From positions 1-13,213 of the forward strand of contig JBMOQT010000077.1 of NCBI GenBank assembly GCA_049320945.1: a stretch of 13,213 nt of DNA, written 5' to 3'. Within the stretch, counting starts at the first letter, position 1; each line of letters begins with the position of its first letter. The stretch is from DYIB01 sp049320945. GTDB lineage: Bacteria > Pseudomonadota > Gammaproteobacteria > Burkholderiales > Rhodocyclaceae. Under the pieces are notes generated by a model. That model worked only from the letters and a program-made list of their open reading frames with translations. It was not told the origin of the DNA and searched no databases. Made by a program: the position numbers and the translations under genes. This document shows, in pieces, positions 5,781 to 13,213 of this stretch.

Positions 5781-8360
5781 GTGCGCATCAGAACCTTCAT
5801 CCTGGCCGCCTCGGCCGTGGTATCGGTCGTCTTCCTGGGCGGCGGCTACCTGGCCGTCAGCCAGATCTTCGACCGCATCGTCAAGGACAATGCCCTCCAG
5901 GCCTCGAGCACCCTGGCCCGGGTGACCTTCTCCTCCATGTACCAGGTCATGAGCACCGGCTGGAAACGAGCCAAGGTGGAGGCCTTTCTCGCTGCCATGC
6001 ACGAGGCGACCAAGGACCAGCCCACCACCATCCGCATCTACCGGGGCGCGCCGGTGGTGAGCCGCTACGGGGAGATCGAGCAGCCACCGGTGGACGCGGC
6101 GGTGGACAAGGTGCTGGCCTTGGGCGTGGCGGAGCAGCAGGAGCGGGGGATGACGGTGCGCCGCATCTTTCCCCTGCCCGCCGAGGAGCGCTGCCTCAAC
6201 TGCCACGAGAACGCGCAGCCGGGAGACATCCTGGGGGCCATCGAGGTGAGCCAGGACCTGGGCCCCCTGGTAGCCCGGGCCCGGCGCGACTTCATGGTGA
6301 CGCTGCTGCTCCTGGCGCCCTTCGGGCTGGCGGCGGCGGCCCTGGTGGTATGGCGTGTCAACCGGCGCGTGGAGCAGTCCATTACCGTGGTGGACGGCGC
6401 GGTGAAGAAGGTCAATGCGGTGGCGGACCTGAAGCACCTGGAATTCCACCGCCACGACCTGGGCTTCACCGAGCTCAACGAGCTGTTCGCGCGCCTGGAG
6501 GAGCTGGTGCAGAAGCTGCGCGGCATCAGCGTGGACAAGGACATCCTCAAGTTCGAGATCGGCCTGCTGGAGAAATTCGTCATCACTTCCGAGGTGGTGA
6601 AGGACTGGCGCGACTACGTGCTGCGGCTGCTGGTGGACATCAACCGCATCATGGTGACCCATACCTTGTTCTCGGTGTTCAAGATCGATGAGGAGGTGTT
6701 CGACCTGGAGGTGTTCTGGGTAGCGCCGCCCAGCGAGGCCACGCTGGCGATGATGGAACGCCACGTGCGCGCCACCGTCGCCGCCAACCCCCATCTCGAT
6801 CCCCTCGCTTCCGTGACCATCCGGCACCACGTGGCCCATCCCGGAGCGCTGGCCATCGTGCTGGACGAGGACGAGGTGCGGCTGCGCGTCAAGACCTTCC
6901 TGGTGGACACGCCCAAGATCGGCGGCATCGTCGGCATCGGCGTGCACAGCGAAGTGCTGGAGGACGAGACCCTGCACCTGGTGATGGACAGCGTGCTGTC
7001 CACCCTGCTCAACGTGATCGGCTCGGTGAAGGCCATCTACAAGTACACCAAGGACCTGGAGTACTACGCCACGCGCGATCCCCTCACGGACTTGTTCAAT
7101 CAGCGCGTGTTCTGGGAGCTGCTGGGCTACGAGGTGGAGCGCGCCCGGCGCCACGACTACCGCTTCTCCCTGCTGGTGGTGGACCTGGACAACTTCAAGC
7201 TGGTGAACGATTCCTACGGCCACGGCTTCGGCGACCGCTACTTGCAGGCCTTCTCGCGCGCCGCGCGCGAAGTGCTGCGCGCCGGCGACATTCTCGCCCG
7301 CTACGGCGGCGACGAGTTCGTTGCCGTGCTGCCCGAGACCGACCTGGAGCAGGCGGCCCTGGTGGCCGAGCGCCTGCTCGGCGCCACCGAGGCCATCGTG
7401 CTCGAGGCGCCCGATGGCGCCGCCATCAAGGGCACGGCCTCCATCGGCGTGGCGGTCTTCCCCATCCACGCCGCCGAGCCCAAGGACTTGTTCCTGTTCG
7501 CCGACAACATGATGTACAAGGCCAAGAGCGAGGGCAAACGGCGCATCGGCATCCCCAGCGAGCTGGAGGTGATGCAGGTGTTCCGCGACATCTCCCAGCG
7601 CAGCGTGCTGGTGCTCACGGCCCTGGATCAGCGCCAGGTGGTGCCGTTCTTTCAGCCCATCCTGGAGGTGGGCAGCGGCAGGATCGCCGCCTACGAAGTG
7701 CTCAGCCGCATCGAAGCCAACGGCCAGCTGCTGGGCGGCGCTGACTTCATCGAGCTGGCCGAGAAGATGGGGGTGATCCACCGCCTGGACCGCCAGGTGA
7801 CGGAAAGGGCGCTGGCGGAACTGAAGGAGGCCGGCTTCGAGGGCCGGGTGTTCATCAACCTGTCGCCCAAGGCCCTGGTGCTGCAGGACTTCACCGGCAG
7901 CATGTGCCGCCTGGTGGCCGACTGCGGCTTCGATCCGAGCCGCGTGGTGTTCGAGATCACCGAGCGCGACACGGTGAAGAACCTGAGCCTCCTGGAGCGC
8001 CTGCTCAACGACCTCAAGTTCGAGGGCTTCCAGCTGGCCATCGACGATTTCGGTTCGGGTTTCTCCAGCTTCCACTACCTGCGCCGCTTCCCCATCGATG
8101 TCCTCAAGGTGGAGGGCGATTTCATCGCCAACCTGGTGGACAGCGCCAAGGACCGCGCCTTCGTGCACAGCATGAAGGCCCTGGCCGGGCAGCTGGGGAT
8201 CCAGGTGGTGGCCGAGTTCGTGGAGAGCGCCGCGGTGCTGGAAGAAGTGCGGCGCATCGGCATCGATTATGCGCAGGGGTACTACGTGGGGAGGCCGACG
8301 CGGAAGCTGTTAGCGCAGGGGGTTTGGCAGCCCGACCTGCGGCGCGATGGACGGCCTTAA
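5781..8360 (+). CDS. Membrane heme-c sensor GGDEF-EAL protein (diguanylate cyclase/phosphodiesterase)
   Basis: The 859-residue protein is predicted to make and/or break cyclic-di-GMP in response to a periplasmic signal. Order: TM1 about 6-27; periplasmic domain about 30-168 ending in CLNCH at 138-142, a c-type heme attachment motif in a Tll0287/DUF3365-like setting; TM2 about 172-192; a HAMP-like helix and coiled region; a GAF-like domain about 260-425; GGDEF about 425-590; EAL about 600-850. The cyclase motif YGGDEF is intact (509-513), and the product-inhibition site RAGD (500-503) lies five residues before it. EAL residues are also present: E639 (as EVL), N693, the FEITE motif (724-728), D755-D756, K776, E812 and Q832. 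Both activities may therefore be functional. The GTG start follows GGGAGG and leaves a short basic N-terminus before TM1. The gene stands alone after cbbR, and a link to carbon fixation is only positional. The heme-domain family name is from memory; the motif is direct. Confidence 0.92.
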   Translation: MRIRTFILAASAVVSVVFLGGGYLAVSQIFDRIVKDNALQASSTLARVTFSSMYQVMSTGWKRAKVEAFLAAMHEATKDQPTTIRIYRGAPVVSRYGEIEQPPVDAAVDKVLALGVAEQQERGMTVRRIFPLPAEERCLNCHENAQPGDILGAIEVSQDLGPLVARARRDFMVTLLLLAPFGLAAAALVVWRVNRRVEQSITVVDGAVKKVNAVADLKHLEFHRHDLGFTELNELFARLEELVQKLRGISVDKDILKFEIGLLEKFVITSEVVKDWRDYVLRLLVDINRIMVTHTLFSVFKIDEEVFDLEVFWVAPPSEATLAMMERHVRATVAANPHLDPLASVTIRHHVAHPGALAIVLDEDEVRLRVKTFLVDTPKIGGIVGIGVHSEVLEDETLHLVMDSVLSTLLNVIGSVKAIYKYTKDLEYYATRDPLTDLFNQRVFWELLGYEVERARRHDYRFSLLVVDLDNFKLVNDSYGHGFGDRYLQAFSRAAREVLRAGDILARYGGDEFVAVLPETDLEQAALVAERLLGATEAIVLEAPDGAAIKGTASIGVAVFPIHAAEPKDLFLFADNMMYKAKSEGKRRIGIPSELEVMQVFRDISQRSVLVLTALDQRQVVPFFQPILEVGSGRIAAYEVLSRIEANGQLLGGADFIELAEKMGVIHRLDRQVTERALAELKEAGFEGRVFINLSPKALVLQDFTGSMCRLVADCGFDPSRVVFEITERDTVKNLSLLERLLNDLKFEGFQLAIDDFGSGFSSFHYLRRFPIDVLKVEGDFIANLVDSAKDRAFVHSMKALAGQLGIQVVAEFVESAAVLEEVRRIGIDYAQGYYVGRPTRKLLAQGVWQPDLRRDGRP

Positions 8361-9163
8361 CAGTGCGCCTGCACCCAATCCCGCCAAGCCGCATACAGGG
8401 ACGGATTGGCCGCCGCCAGCACCGAGCGCTTGATGGCCGGGCCGCCGGTGAGGGGGCCACCGTCGAGGGTGGAGAATTCGCCGCCCGCTTCCGCCAGGAT
8501 CAGCTTGCCGGCGGCATAGTCCCACAGCATCTGGCCGCCGTGCAGGTACACGTCCAGGCGGCCGGCGGCGACGAAGCACCACTCCAGGGCGCTGGAGCCG
8601 AAGTTGCGCTGGGAGTAGTAGGGCGGGCGCACCGCCAGTTCGTCGCCCAGGCGGTGGGTGATGCGCTTGAAGTCCACCCCGGCCACCGCGTCCTTGAGGG
8701 TGGGGGCGGCGCGGCGCAGGGGCAGTTCCAGGCCGTTGAGCCAGGCGCCGACACCCCGGGCGGCGCAGAAGGATTCGTCGGTGACCGGGTTGTACACCAC
8801 GCCGACCTCCGTCTCTCCTCCCGCCATGTAGGCGACTGAGACGCCGAAGAAGGGAATGCCGTTGATGAAGTTGGTGGTGCCGTCGATGGGGTCGATGCAC
8901 CAGAGGCCGTCGGCGCCCTCGCTCCACAGCCGCGCCTGCTCTTCGGCGCTCATCTCCTCGCCCAGCACCGGGCGGTCCACCAGCTCGCGCAGGCGCAGCG
9001 ACAGGGCGGCCTGGGCGGCCACGTCCGCCTGGGTGAACAGGCTACCGTCGGCCTTGCGCTCGCGCACCGCCATGAGGTAGCGGGGCATGATCACCGCCTG
9101 GGCCGTCTCCCGTACCACCGCTTCCAGTGCCCGCGCCCGGGCCAGCCGTTCCGAGGCGGGCAT
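8357..9163 (-). CDS. Inositol-monophosphatase-family phosphatase
   Basis: This 268-residue protein belongs to the Mg2+-dependent, Li+-sensitive phosphatase family (inositol monophosphatase, HisN, CysQ and FBPase-like members). Metal-binding motifs are complete: GEE at 68-70, DPIDGTTNF at 91-99 with D91 and D94, and WDYAAG at 214-219 with D215. KADGSLFTQAD at 37-47 matches the N-terminal family motif. No signal peptide is apparent, so it is likely cytoplasmic. The ATG at 9163 follows the stop of the peroxiredoxin-like gene by three bases, so the two form a minus-strand pair. Its TAA stop overlaps the TAA of the convergent GGDEF-EAL gene. The substrate cannot be read from sequence. Histidinol-phosphatase, 3'-phosphoadenosine phosphatase and sugar-bisphosphatase roles are all open. 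Confidence 0.93.
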   Translation of the reverse strand: MPASERLARARALEAVVRETAQAVIMPRYLMAVRERKADGSLFTQADVAAQAALSLRLRELVDRPVLGEEMSAEEQARLWSEGADGLWCIDPIDGTTNFINGIPFFGVSVAYMAGGETEVGVVYNPVTDESFCAARGVGAWLNGLELPLRRAAPTLKDAVAGVDFKRITHRLGDELAVRPPYYSQRNFGSSALEWCFVAAGRLDVYLHGGQMLWDYAAGKLILAEAGGEFSTLDGGPLTGGPAIKRSVLAAANPSLYAAWRDWVQAHC

Positions 9164-9166
9164 CGG

Positions 9167-9714
<548 letters not shown>

Positions 9715-9721
<7 letters not shown>

Positions 9722-9795
9722 GGCGTCGCCTTTCCGTCGGATGGGCTGCTGACCGCGGAACGCCGCTTTCCCGGCGGCCTTCGGCGCGATGCCAT
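9715..9795 (-). CDS. Possible 26-residue upstream ORF before the peroxiredoxin-like gene
   Basis: An ATG at 9795 is preceded by AAAGGAG (9802-9808) with six bases between, the best ribosome binding site in this region. The peptide is short and basic, starting MASRRRPPGKRR, with no cysteine and no hydrophobic segment. Its stop (TGGTAA) overlaps the start of the next gene (ATGGTA), a layout typical of translational coupling. It may be a leader peptide whose translation sets expression of the downstream gene. Chance is possible because the frame also stays open for a long way upstream as a GC-rich antisense frame. No family is recognised. Confidence 0.4.
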
Positions 9796-9806
9796 GGGCA
9801 TCTCCT

Positions 9807-9835
9807 TTGTTCGCCGCTCCGCGCGAAAATATAAT
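9807..9835 (+). promoter_or_regulatory. Sigma70-type promoter of rsmE, predicted leaderless
   Basis: The -10 is a perfect TATAAT (9830-9835), and the -35 is TTGTTC (9807-9812) at the optimal 17-base spacing. Counting the last -10 base as -7 puts +1 at 9842, the A of the rsmE ATG. No ribosome binding site lies before that ATG, in keeping with a leaderless transcript. Confidence 0.75.
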
Positions 9836-9836
9836 A
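9830..9836 (-). promoter_or_regulatory. Overlapping -10 element for the divergent minus-strand genes
   Basis: The heptamer TATAATA reads TATTATA on the other strand, so TATTAT (9836 down to 9831) can act as a -10 toward the upstream ORF and peroxiredoxin-like gene. Predicted +1 is at 9824, leaving a 29-base leader that contains the AAAGGAG site. No good -35 was found for this direction. Confidence 0.4.
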
Positions 9837-9841
9837 GCACG

Positions 9842-10573
9842 ATGCCCCCGCGCTTCTTTTGCCCGGTGCCCCTGGCCTCGGGCGCCGTCATCGAGCTGCC
9901 CGAGCCGGTCGCCCACCACGCCGTGCACGTGCTGCGCCTGCGCAGCGGCGACGAGGTGGTGCTGTTCGACGGCGCCGGCGGCGAGTACCCGGCCCGCCTC
10001 GACGGCAGTGGCAGGAAGATGTGCGCCGTGCTCGGGCCGTGGCGCGCCGCCGAGCGCGAGTCGCCCCTGGACCTCACCCTGGTGCAGGCGCTGCCGGCCG
10101 GGGAAAAGATGGACTGGGTGGTGCAGAAGGCGGTGGAACTGGGCGCGGCGCGCATCGCGCCGGTGGTTTCGGCGCGCAGCGTGGTGCGCCTGGCAGGGGA
10201 GCGGGCGCGCAGGCGCGAGGAGCACTGGCGCCAGGTGATGATCGCCGCCTGCGAGCAGTGCGGCCGCAATCGCCTGCCGCAGCTGGCGCCCCTGGCGGAC
10301 TTGGCCGACTTTCTCGCCCTGGCGGCGTCCCAGCGGGAGGCGGCCAGGCTGCTGCTGGCCCCCGGCGGCGACCAGTCCCTGCGCGATATTCGGCCGGGGA
10401 TGCCCGTGGTGCTGCTGGTGGGGCCCGAGGGGGGCTTCACCGAGAACGAGGAGGCGGCAGCGCTGGCCGCCGGCTTCCGGCGCCTGTCCCTGGGCCCGCG
10501 TGTGCTGCGCACCGAGACGGCGGGGCTGGCGGCCTTGGCGGCACTGGCGGCGCTGTTCGGCGATTTCCGTTGA
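9842..10573 (+). CDS. rsmE: 16S rRNA (uracil-1498-N3)-methyltransferase RsmE
   Basis: RsmE methylates U1498 of 16S rRNA in the 30S subunit using S-adenosylmethionine. The 243-residue length matches the family. An N-terminal PUA-like domain (MPPRFFCPVPL, HHAVHVLRLRSGDEVVLFDG) is followed by the SPOUT methyltransferase domain with KAVELGA (96-102), ACEQCGRN (136-143), GPEGGFT (194-200) and the knot motif LGPRVLRTETAG (217-228). The ATG at 9842 is supported by the conserved N-terminus and by the promoter just upstream; an ATG at 9794 would add 16 residues that the family lacks and would lie upstream of the predicted transcription start. The gene is divergent from the peroxiredoxin-like gene and probably monocistronic, although no clear terminator was seen after it. 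Confidence 0.97.
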   Translation: MPPRFFCPVPLASGAVIELPEPVAHHAVHVLRLRSGDEVVLFDGAGGEYPARLDGSGRKMCAVLGPWRAAERESPLDLTLVQALPAGEKMDWVVQKAVELGAARIAPVVSARSVVRLAGERARRREEHWRQVMIAACEQCGRNRLPQLAPLADLADFLALAASQREAARLLLAPGGDQSLRDIRPGMPVVLLVGPEGGFTENEEAAALAAGFRRLSLGPRVLRTETAGLAALAALAALFGDFR

Positions 10574-10660
10574 AAGCGCTGCGAATATTCGTCTTTCTTG
10601 GTGCTAAAGGCGGTTTTTGTCCCATCGGTCTATTTTTTCGGCATTTCCCGAGCGCTAGGC

Positions 10661-10666
10661 TAGAAT
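10661..10666 (+). promoter_or_regulatory. Possible -10 box of argA
   Basis: TAGAAT matches five of six consensus positions and lies 30 bases before the argA ATG. Upstream, TTCGGC (10637-10642) at an 18-base spacing is a poor -35. The 123-bp gap between rsmE and argA is AT-richer than its surroundings, and no strong terminator for rsmE was found in it. Confidence 0.4.
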
Positions 10667-10696
10667 CGCGAAAACCCGATCAACAACCGGCCCGCC

Positions 10697-12019
10697 ATGA
10701 CCGAGCAGGACCTCTCCCGCCTCTTTGTCGCCTGGGTGCGCCAGGCTGCGCCCTATATCCATGCCTTCCGCGGGCGCACCTTCGTGCTGGCCTTCGGCGG
10801 CGAGACCCTGCAGGGCGACGCGGCCCAGGCCCTGGCCTTCGACTGCAACCTGCTGGCCAGCCTGGGCATACGCCTGGTGCTGGTGCATGGTGCACGCCCC
10901 CAGATCGAGGTCGAACTCAAGTCCCGCAAGCTCAAGCCGCGTTACCACAAGGGCCTGCGCATCACCGATGCCGACGCCCTGGAATGCGTGAAAAGCGCCA
11001 TGGGCGTGCTGCGCCTGGAGATGGAGGCGCTGCTGTCCAAGGGCCTGCCCAGCACCCCCATGGCGGGCGGCGGCATCCGGGTGGCCAGCGGCAACTACAT
11101 CACCGCCAAGCCCATCGGCGTGGTGGACGGGATCGACTACCAATACACCGGCGCGGTGCGCAAGGTGGCGGCCGATTCGATCCGCGCCGCCCTGGACGAC
11201 CAGGATGTGGTGTTGATCTCCCCCCTGGGCGTGTCGCCCACGGGGGAGATCTTCAACCTGGCCATGGAGGAGGTGGCCGAGGCCGTGGCCATCGCCCTCA
11301 GGGCTGACAAGCTCATCTTCCTGGGGCCCACGCCCGGCATCCTGGACGAAAACGGCGAGGTCATTGATCCGCTCACCGCCGACGAGGCGGAAGACATCCT
11401 GGAGAAGCGCAGCGACCTGCCCGACGAGCTGCGCCGCACCCTGCCCAGCGCCATACGCGCCTGCCGCCAGGGCGTGGGCCGCGCCCACTTCCTGGGCCGG
11501 GACGAGGACGGCGCGCTGCTGCTGGAGCTGTTCACCCATGCTGGCGCCGGCACCGTGGTGACGCGCGATCCCCTGGCGCGGCTGCGCGAGGCGAGCATCG
11601 AGGACGTGGGCGGCATTCTCGCCCTCATCGGGCCGCTGGAGGCGGACGGCACCCTGGTGCGCCGCAGCCGCGAGCTGCTGGAGATGGAGATCGAGCGTTT
11701 TTCCGTGCTCGAGCACGACGGCGTGATCGTGGGCTGCGCCGCCCTCTATCCCTTCAGCGACGAAAAGGCCGCCGAGCTCGCCTGCCTGGCGGTGCAGCCC
11801 GAGTACCGGCGCAGCGGCTACGGCGAACAGATCCTGCAGCACTGCGTGGCCCGCGCCAGGCGCATGGGCCTGAAGCGGCTGTTCGTGCTTACCACGCGCA
11901 CCGCCCACTGGTTCATCGAGCGCGGCTTCAAGGAGGTGGGGGTGGACGACCTGCCGGCCAAGAAGCGCGAGCTCTACAACCTACAGCGCCGCTCCAAGGT
12001 GCTGAGCCGGGCCATTTAG
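10697..12019 (+). CDS. argA: Amino-acid N-acetyltransferase (N-acetylglutamate synthase)
   Basis: ArgA acetylates glutamate with acetyl-CoA in the cytoplasm, the first committed step of arginine synthesis. The 440-residue protein has the classical two-domain build. An amino-acid-kinase-like domain (about 20-285) carries FVLAFGGETLQG (29-40), LVLVHGARPQI (60-70), PMAGGGIRVASGNYITAKPIG (121-141, split here across the arginine-binding domain) and FLGPTPGILDENG. A GNAT acetyltransferase domain (about 295-435) carries the acetyl-CoA loop LAVQPEYRRSGYGEQIL (364-380). Length and domain order agree with the proteobacterial family, and feedback inhibition by arginine is expected from it. The start at 10697 has only a weak ribosome binding site. 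The next gene follows 29 bases later on the same strand. Confidence 0.96.
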   Translation: MTEQDLSRLFVAWVRQAAPYIHAFRGRTFVLAFGGETLQGDAAQALAFDCNLLASLGIRLVLVHGARPQIEVELKSRKLKPRYHKGLRITDADALECVKSAMGVLRLEMEALLSKGLPSTPMAGGGIRVASGNYITAKPIGVVDGIDYQYTGAVRKVAADSIRAALDDQDVVLISPLGVSPTGEIFNLAMEEVAEAVAIALRADKLIFLGPTPGILDENGEVIDPLTADEAEDILEKRSDLPDELRRTLPSAIRACRQGVGRAHFLGRDEDGALLLELFTHAGAGTVVTRDPLARLREASIEDVGGILALIGPLEADGTLVRRSRELLEMEIERFSVLEHDGVIVGCAALYPFSDEKAAELACLAVQPEYRRSGYGEQILQHCVARARRMGLKRLFVLTTRTAHWFIERGFKEVGVDDLPAKKRELYNLQRRSKVLSRAI

Positions 12020-12037
12020 CGGTGCGTTTGGGATAAC

Positions 12038-12043
12038 GGGAGG
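12038..12043 (+). promoter_or_regulatory. Ribosome binding site pointing to an ATT start
   Basis: GGGAGG lies five bases before the ATT at 12049. An in-frame TAA at 12034-12036 stands just upstream, so no start further 5' is possible. The first in-frame ATG comes well inside the first membrane segment. Confidence 0.65.
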
Positions 12044-12048
12044 CGGCC

Positions 12049-13213
12049 ATTACCGTAAGACGCTGGCACCAGTCCCTGCGCTTCCGCATCGTGTTCGCGG
12101 CAAGCATGGTATTGATCGTGATGCTGGCGCTGCTGGTCGCCAACGGCATCCGGCTGATGGACGCGACCCTGACGGCGTGCGATGCCGAGTTCATGCGCCA
12201 GGCGGGCGCCGACCTGTTGTGGCAGAGCCTCGCCATAGGGGCGGTGGCGGTGCTGCTCACCGTCTTCCTGCTGTCCATCGTCGCCTTCTGGCTCACGCGC
12301 GACCTGCGTTCCCTGCAGCGCGGCGTGGCCGCCCTGGAGACGGGCGAGTCGCCCATCAAGCTGCCGGTGTCCAGCAACGACGAGATCGGCGCGCTCACCC
12401 GCGCCTTCAACCGCATGGCCCAGACCCTGGACGAGCGCGTCGAGGCGCTGAAGAAGAGCGAGGCGCGCTTCCACGCCATCGCCGATTACACCTTCGGCGT
12501 CGAGGCCTGGTTCAACCCCCAGGGGCGCCTCATCTGGGTGAACCGCTCGGTGGAGCGAGTGACCGGCTACACGCCCCTGGAATGCCTGTTGTCGCGCGAC
12601 CTGGTGGAGCTGATGGTGTTCGAGAAGGACCGCAAGCATGCCCACGAGGTGGCGCTCAAGGCGGTGCGCGGCAGCACCGGGGAGAACTTCGAAGTGCGCC
12701 TGCGCCGCAAGGACGGCCGGGTGGTCTGGGTCTCGGTGAACTGGCAGCCCATCTACGGCCCCAACGGCGAATACCTGGGCCTGCGCGTATCCGCCGACGA
12801 GATCCAGAGCCGCAAGGAAGCGGAGCTGAAGCTGCTGGACACGGTGGTGGAGCTGCGGCGCGCCCAGGCCCTCAAGGAGTATTACCTGAACCACAGCAAC
12901 GAGGAGCGCTCGCGTCTGGAGGCCCTGCTCAACGTCATGAAAGTGGGGGTGTTGTTCGTGGACGCCGGCCACCGGGTCGTGTACTGCAACCGCCCCTTCC
13001 GCGAGATGTGGGGCTTCGGCGAGGAGGACAACCTCACCGGCACGCGCGACGCGGTCCTGGTGGACCGGACGGCCGGTCTGTGCGCCGACTACGAGGCCTA
13101 TCGCGAGCATCTCGCCGACGTGCTGAGCCGCCGCGAGCCCAGCACCAATTTCGAGATCCGCCTGAAGGACGGGCGCATCATCGCCGAGACCTCGGCCCTG
13201 GTCCCCGGTGCCG
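12049..13213 (+). CDS. Membrane HAMP-PAS sensor protein (partial, C-terminus beyond right edge; probable ATT start)
   Basis: The frame is open for 388 codons to the window end. After a basic N-terminus (TVRRWHQSLRFR) come TM1 about 14-34, a periplasmic stretch of only about 25 residues, TM2 about 60-82, a HAMP linker (to about 125, with SSNDEIGALTRAFNRMA), a first PAS domain (about 140-265, with VNRSVERVTGYTPLECL and VRLRRKDGRVVWVSV), a coiled linker, and a second PAS domain from about 300 (MKVGVLFVDAGHRVVYCNRPFREMWG). The output domain is not in the window, so histidine kinase and GGDEF/EAL output are both possible. There is no ATG, GTG or TTG before TM1. GTG at 12091 would remove the basic residues that orient the membrane segment, so ATT is the best start. 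Its ligand is unknown. It lies 29 bases after argA, possibly in the same transcript. Confidence 0.85.
   Translation, partial: MTVRRWHQSLRFRIVFAASMVLIVMLALLVANGIRLMDATLTACDAEFMRQAGADLLWQSLAIGAVAVLLTVFLLSIVAFWLTRDLRSLQRGVAALETGESPIKLPVSSNDEIGALTRAFNRMAQTLDERVEALKKSEARFHAIADYTFGVEAWFNPQGRLIWVNRSVERVTGYTPLECLLSRDLVELMVFEKDRKHAHEVALKAVRGSTGENFEVRLRRKDGRVVWVSVNWQPIYGPNGEYLGLRVSADEIQSRKEAELKLLDTVVELRRAQALKEYYLNHSNEERSRLEALLNVMKVGVLFVDAGHRVVYCNRPFREMWGFGEEDNLTGTRDAVLVDRTAGLCADYEAYREHLADVLSRREPSTNFEIRLKDGRIIAETSALVPGA

Noticed and set aside
5664..8168. An 834-codon open frame antisense to the GGDEF-EAL gene
   Set aside because: Its translation is rich in His, Gln, Ala and Val with no domain, as expected for the complement of GC-rich coding DNA. 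The sense strand encodes complete GGDEF and EAL domains.
9722..10225. An N-terminal extension of the peroxiredoxin-like protein into the rsmE region
   Set aside because: The extra residues are the antisense of rsmE, and the conserved fold begins only after the ATG at 9721.
10574..10640. A terminator after rsmE
   Set aside because: T-runs are present, but no stem of useful length stands directly before them; CGAATATTCG is a short palindrome without a loop.
12016..13110. A 364-codon frame antisense to the right-hand sensor gene
   Set aside because: It is low-complexity and lacks domains, while the plus strand encodes HAMP and PAS domains in one open frame.

Overview
The window is high-GC, gene-dense DNA with proteobacterial gene content. 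It most resembles an autotrophic, sulfur-oxidizer-type Betaproteobacterium such as Thiobacillus and its relatives. This placement rests on the form IA RuBisCO operon with cbbQ and cbbO, the divergent cbbR, and the style of the ArgA and RsmE proteins. It is an inference; no rRNA or other phylogenetic marker is present.

Left part (1-5646): a carbon-fixation module. On the minus strand, reading right to left, lie cbbL (RuBisCO large subunit), cbbS (small subunit), cbbQ (AAA+ ATPase) and cbbO (VWA-domain adaptor, cut by the left window edge). The cbbS-cbbQ and cbbQ-cbbO junctions are almost identical, with only two bases between stop and start. CbbQ and CbbO together form a RuBisCO activase, so enzyme and repair machine are co-expressed. 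The LysR-type regulator cbbR is divergent on the plus strand. The 203-bp gap between cbbL and cbbR carries three copies of a CCATAA half-site, then a run of overlapping hairpins just upstream of cbbR.

Middle (5647-9163): a large membrane-bound GGDEF-EAL protein whose periplasmic domain contains a c-type heme motif (CLNCH). It is probably a redox or ligand sensor that sets cyclic-di-GMP levels. It ends tail-to-tail with an inositol-monophosphatase-family gene, the two stop codons sharing the bases TTAA.

Right part (9167-13213): a peroxiredoxin/thioredoxin-like gene forms a minus-strand pair with the phosphatase and is preceded by a possible 26-residue upstream ORF. It is divergent from rsmE (16S rRNA U1498 methyltransferase). 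The two directions appear to share one symmetric -10 box, and rsmE is predicted to be leaderless. Next come argA (N-acetylglutamate synthase) and a membrane PAS sensor cut by the right edge. That sensor has no usual start codon near its N-terminus. It appears to start at ATT behind a good ribosome binding site, and its periplasmic loop is very short.

No mobile element, CRISPR array, tRNA or rRNA was seen, and no gene-free stretch exceeds about 200 bp. The strongest leads are the heme-c cyclic-di-GMP sensor beside the RuBisCO locus, the cbbR leader hairpins, the shared -10 with leaderless rsmE, and the ATT-start sensor.
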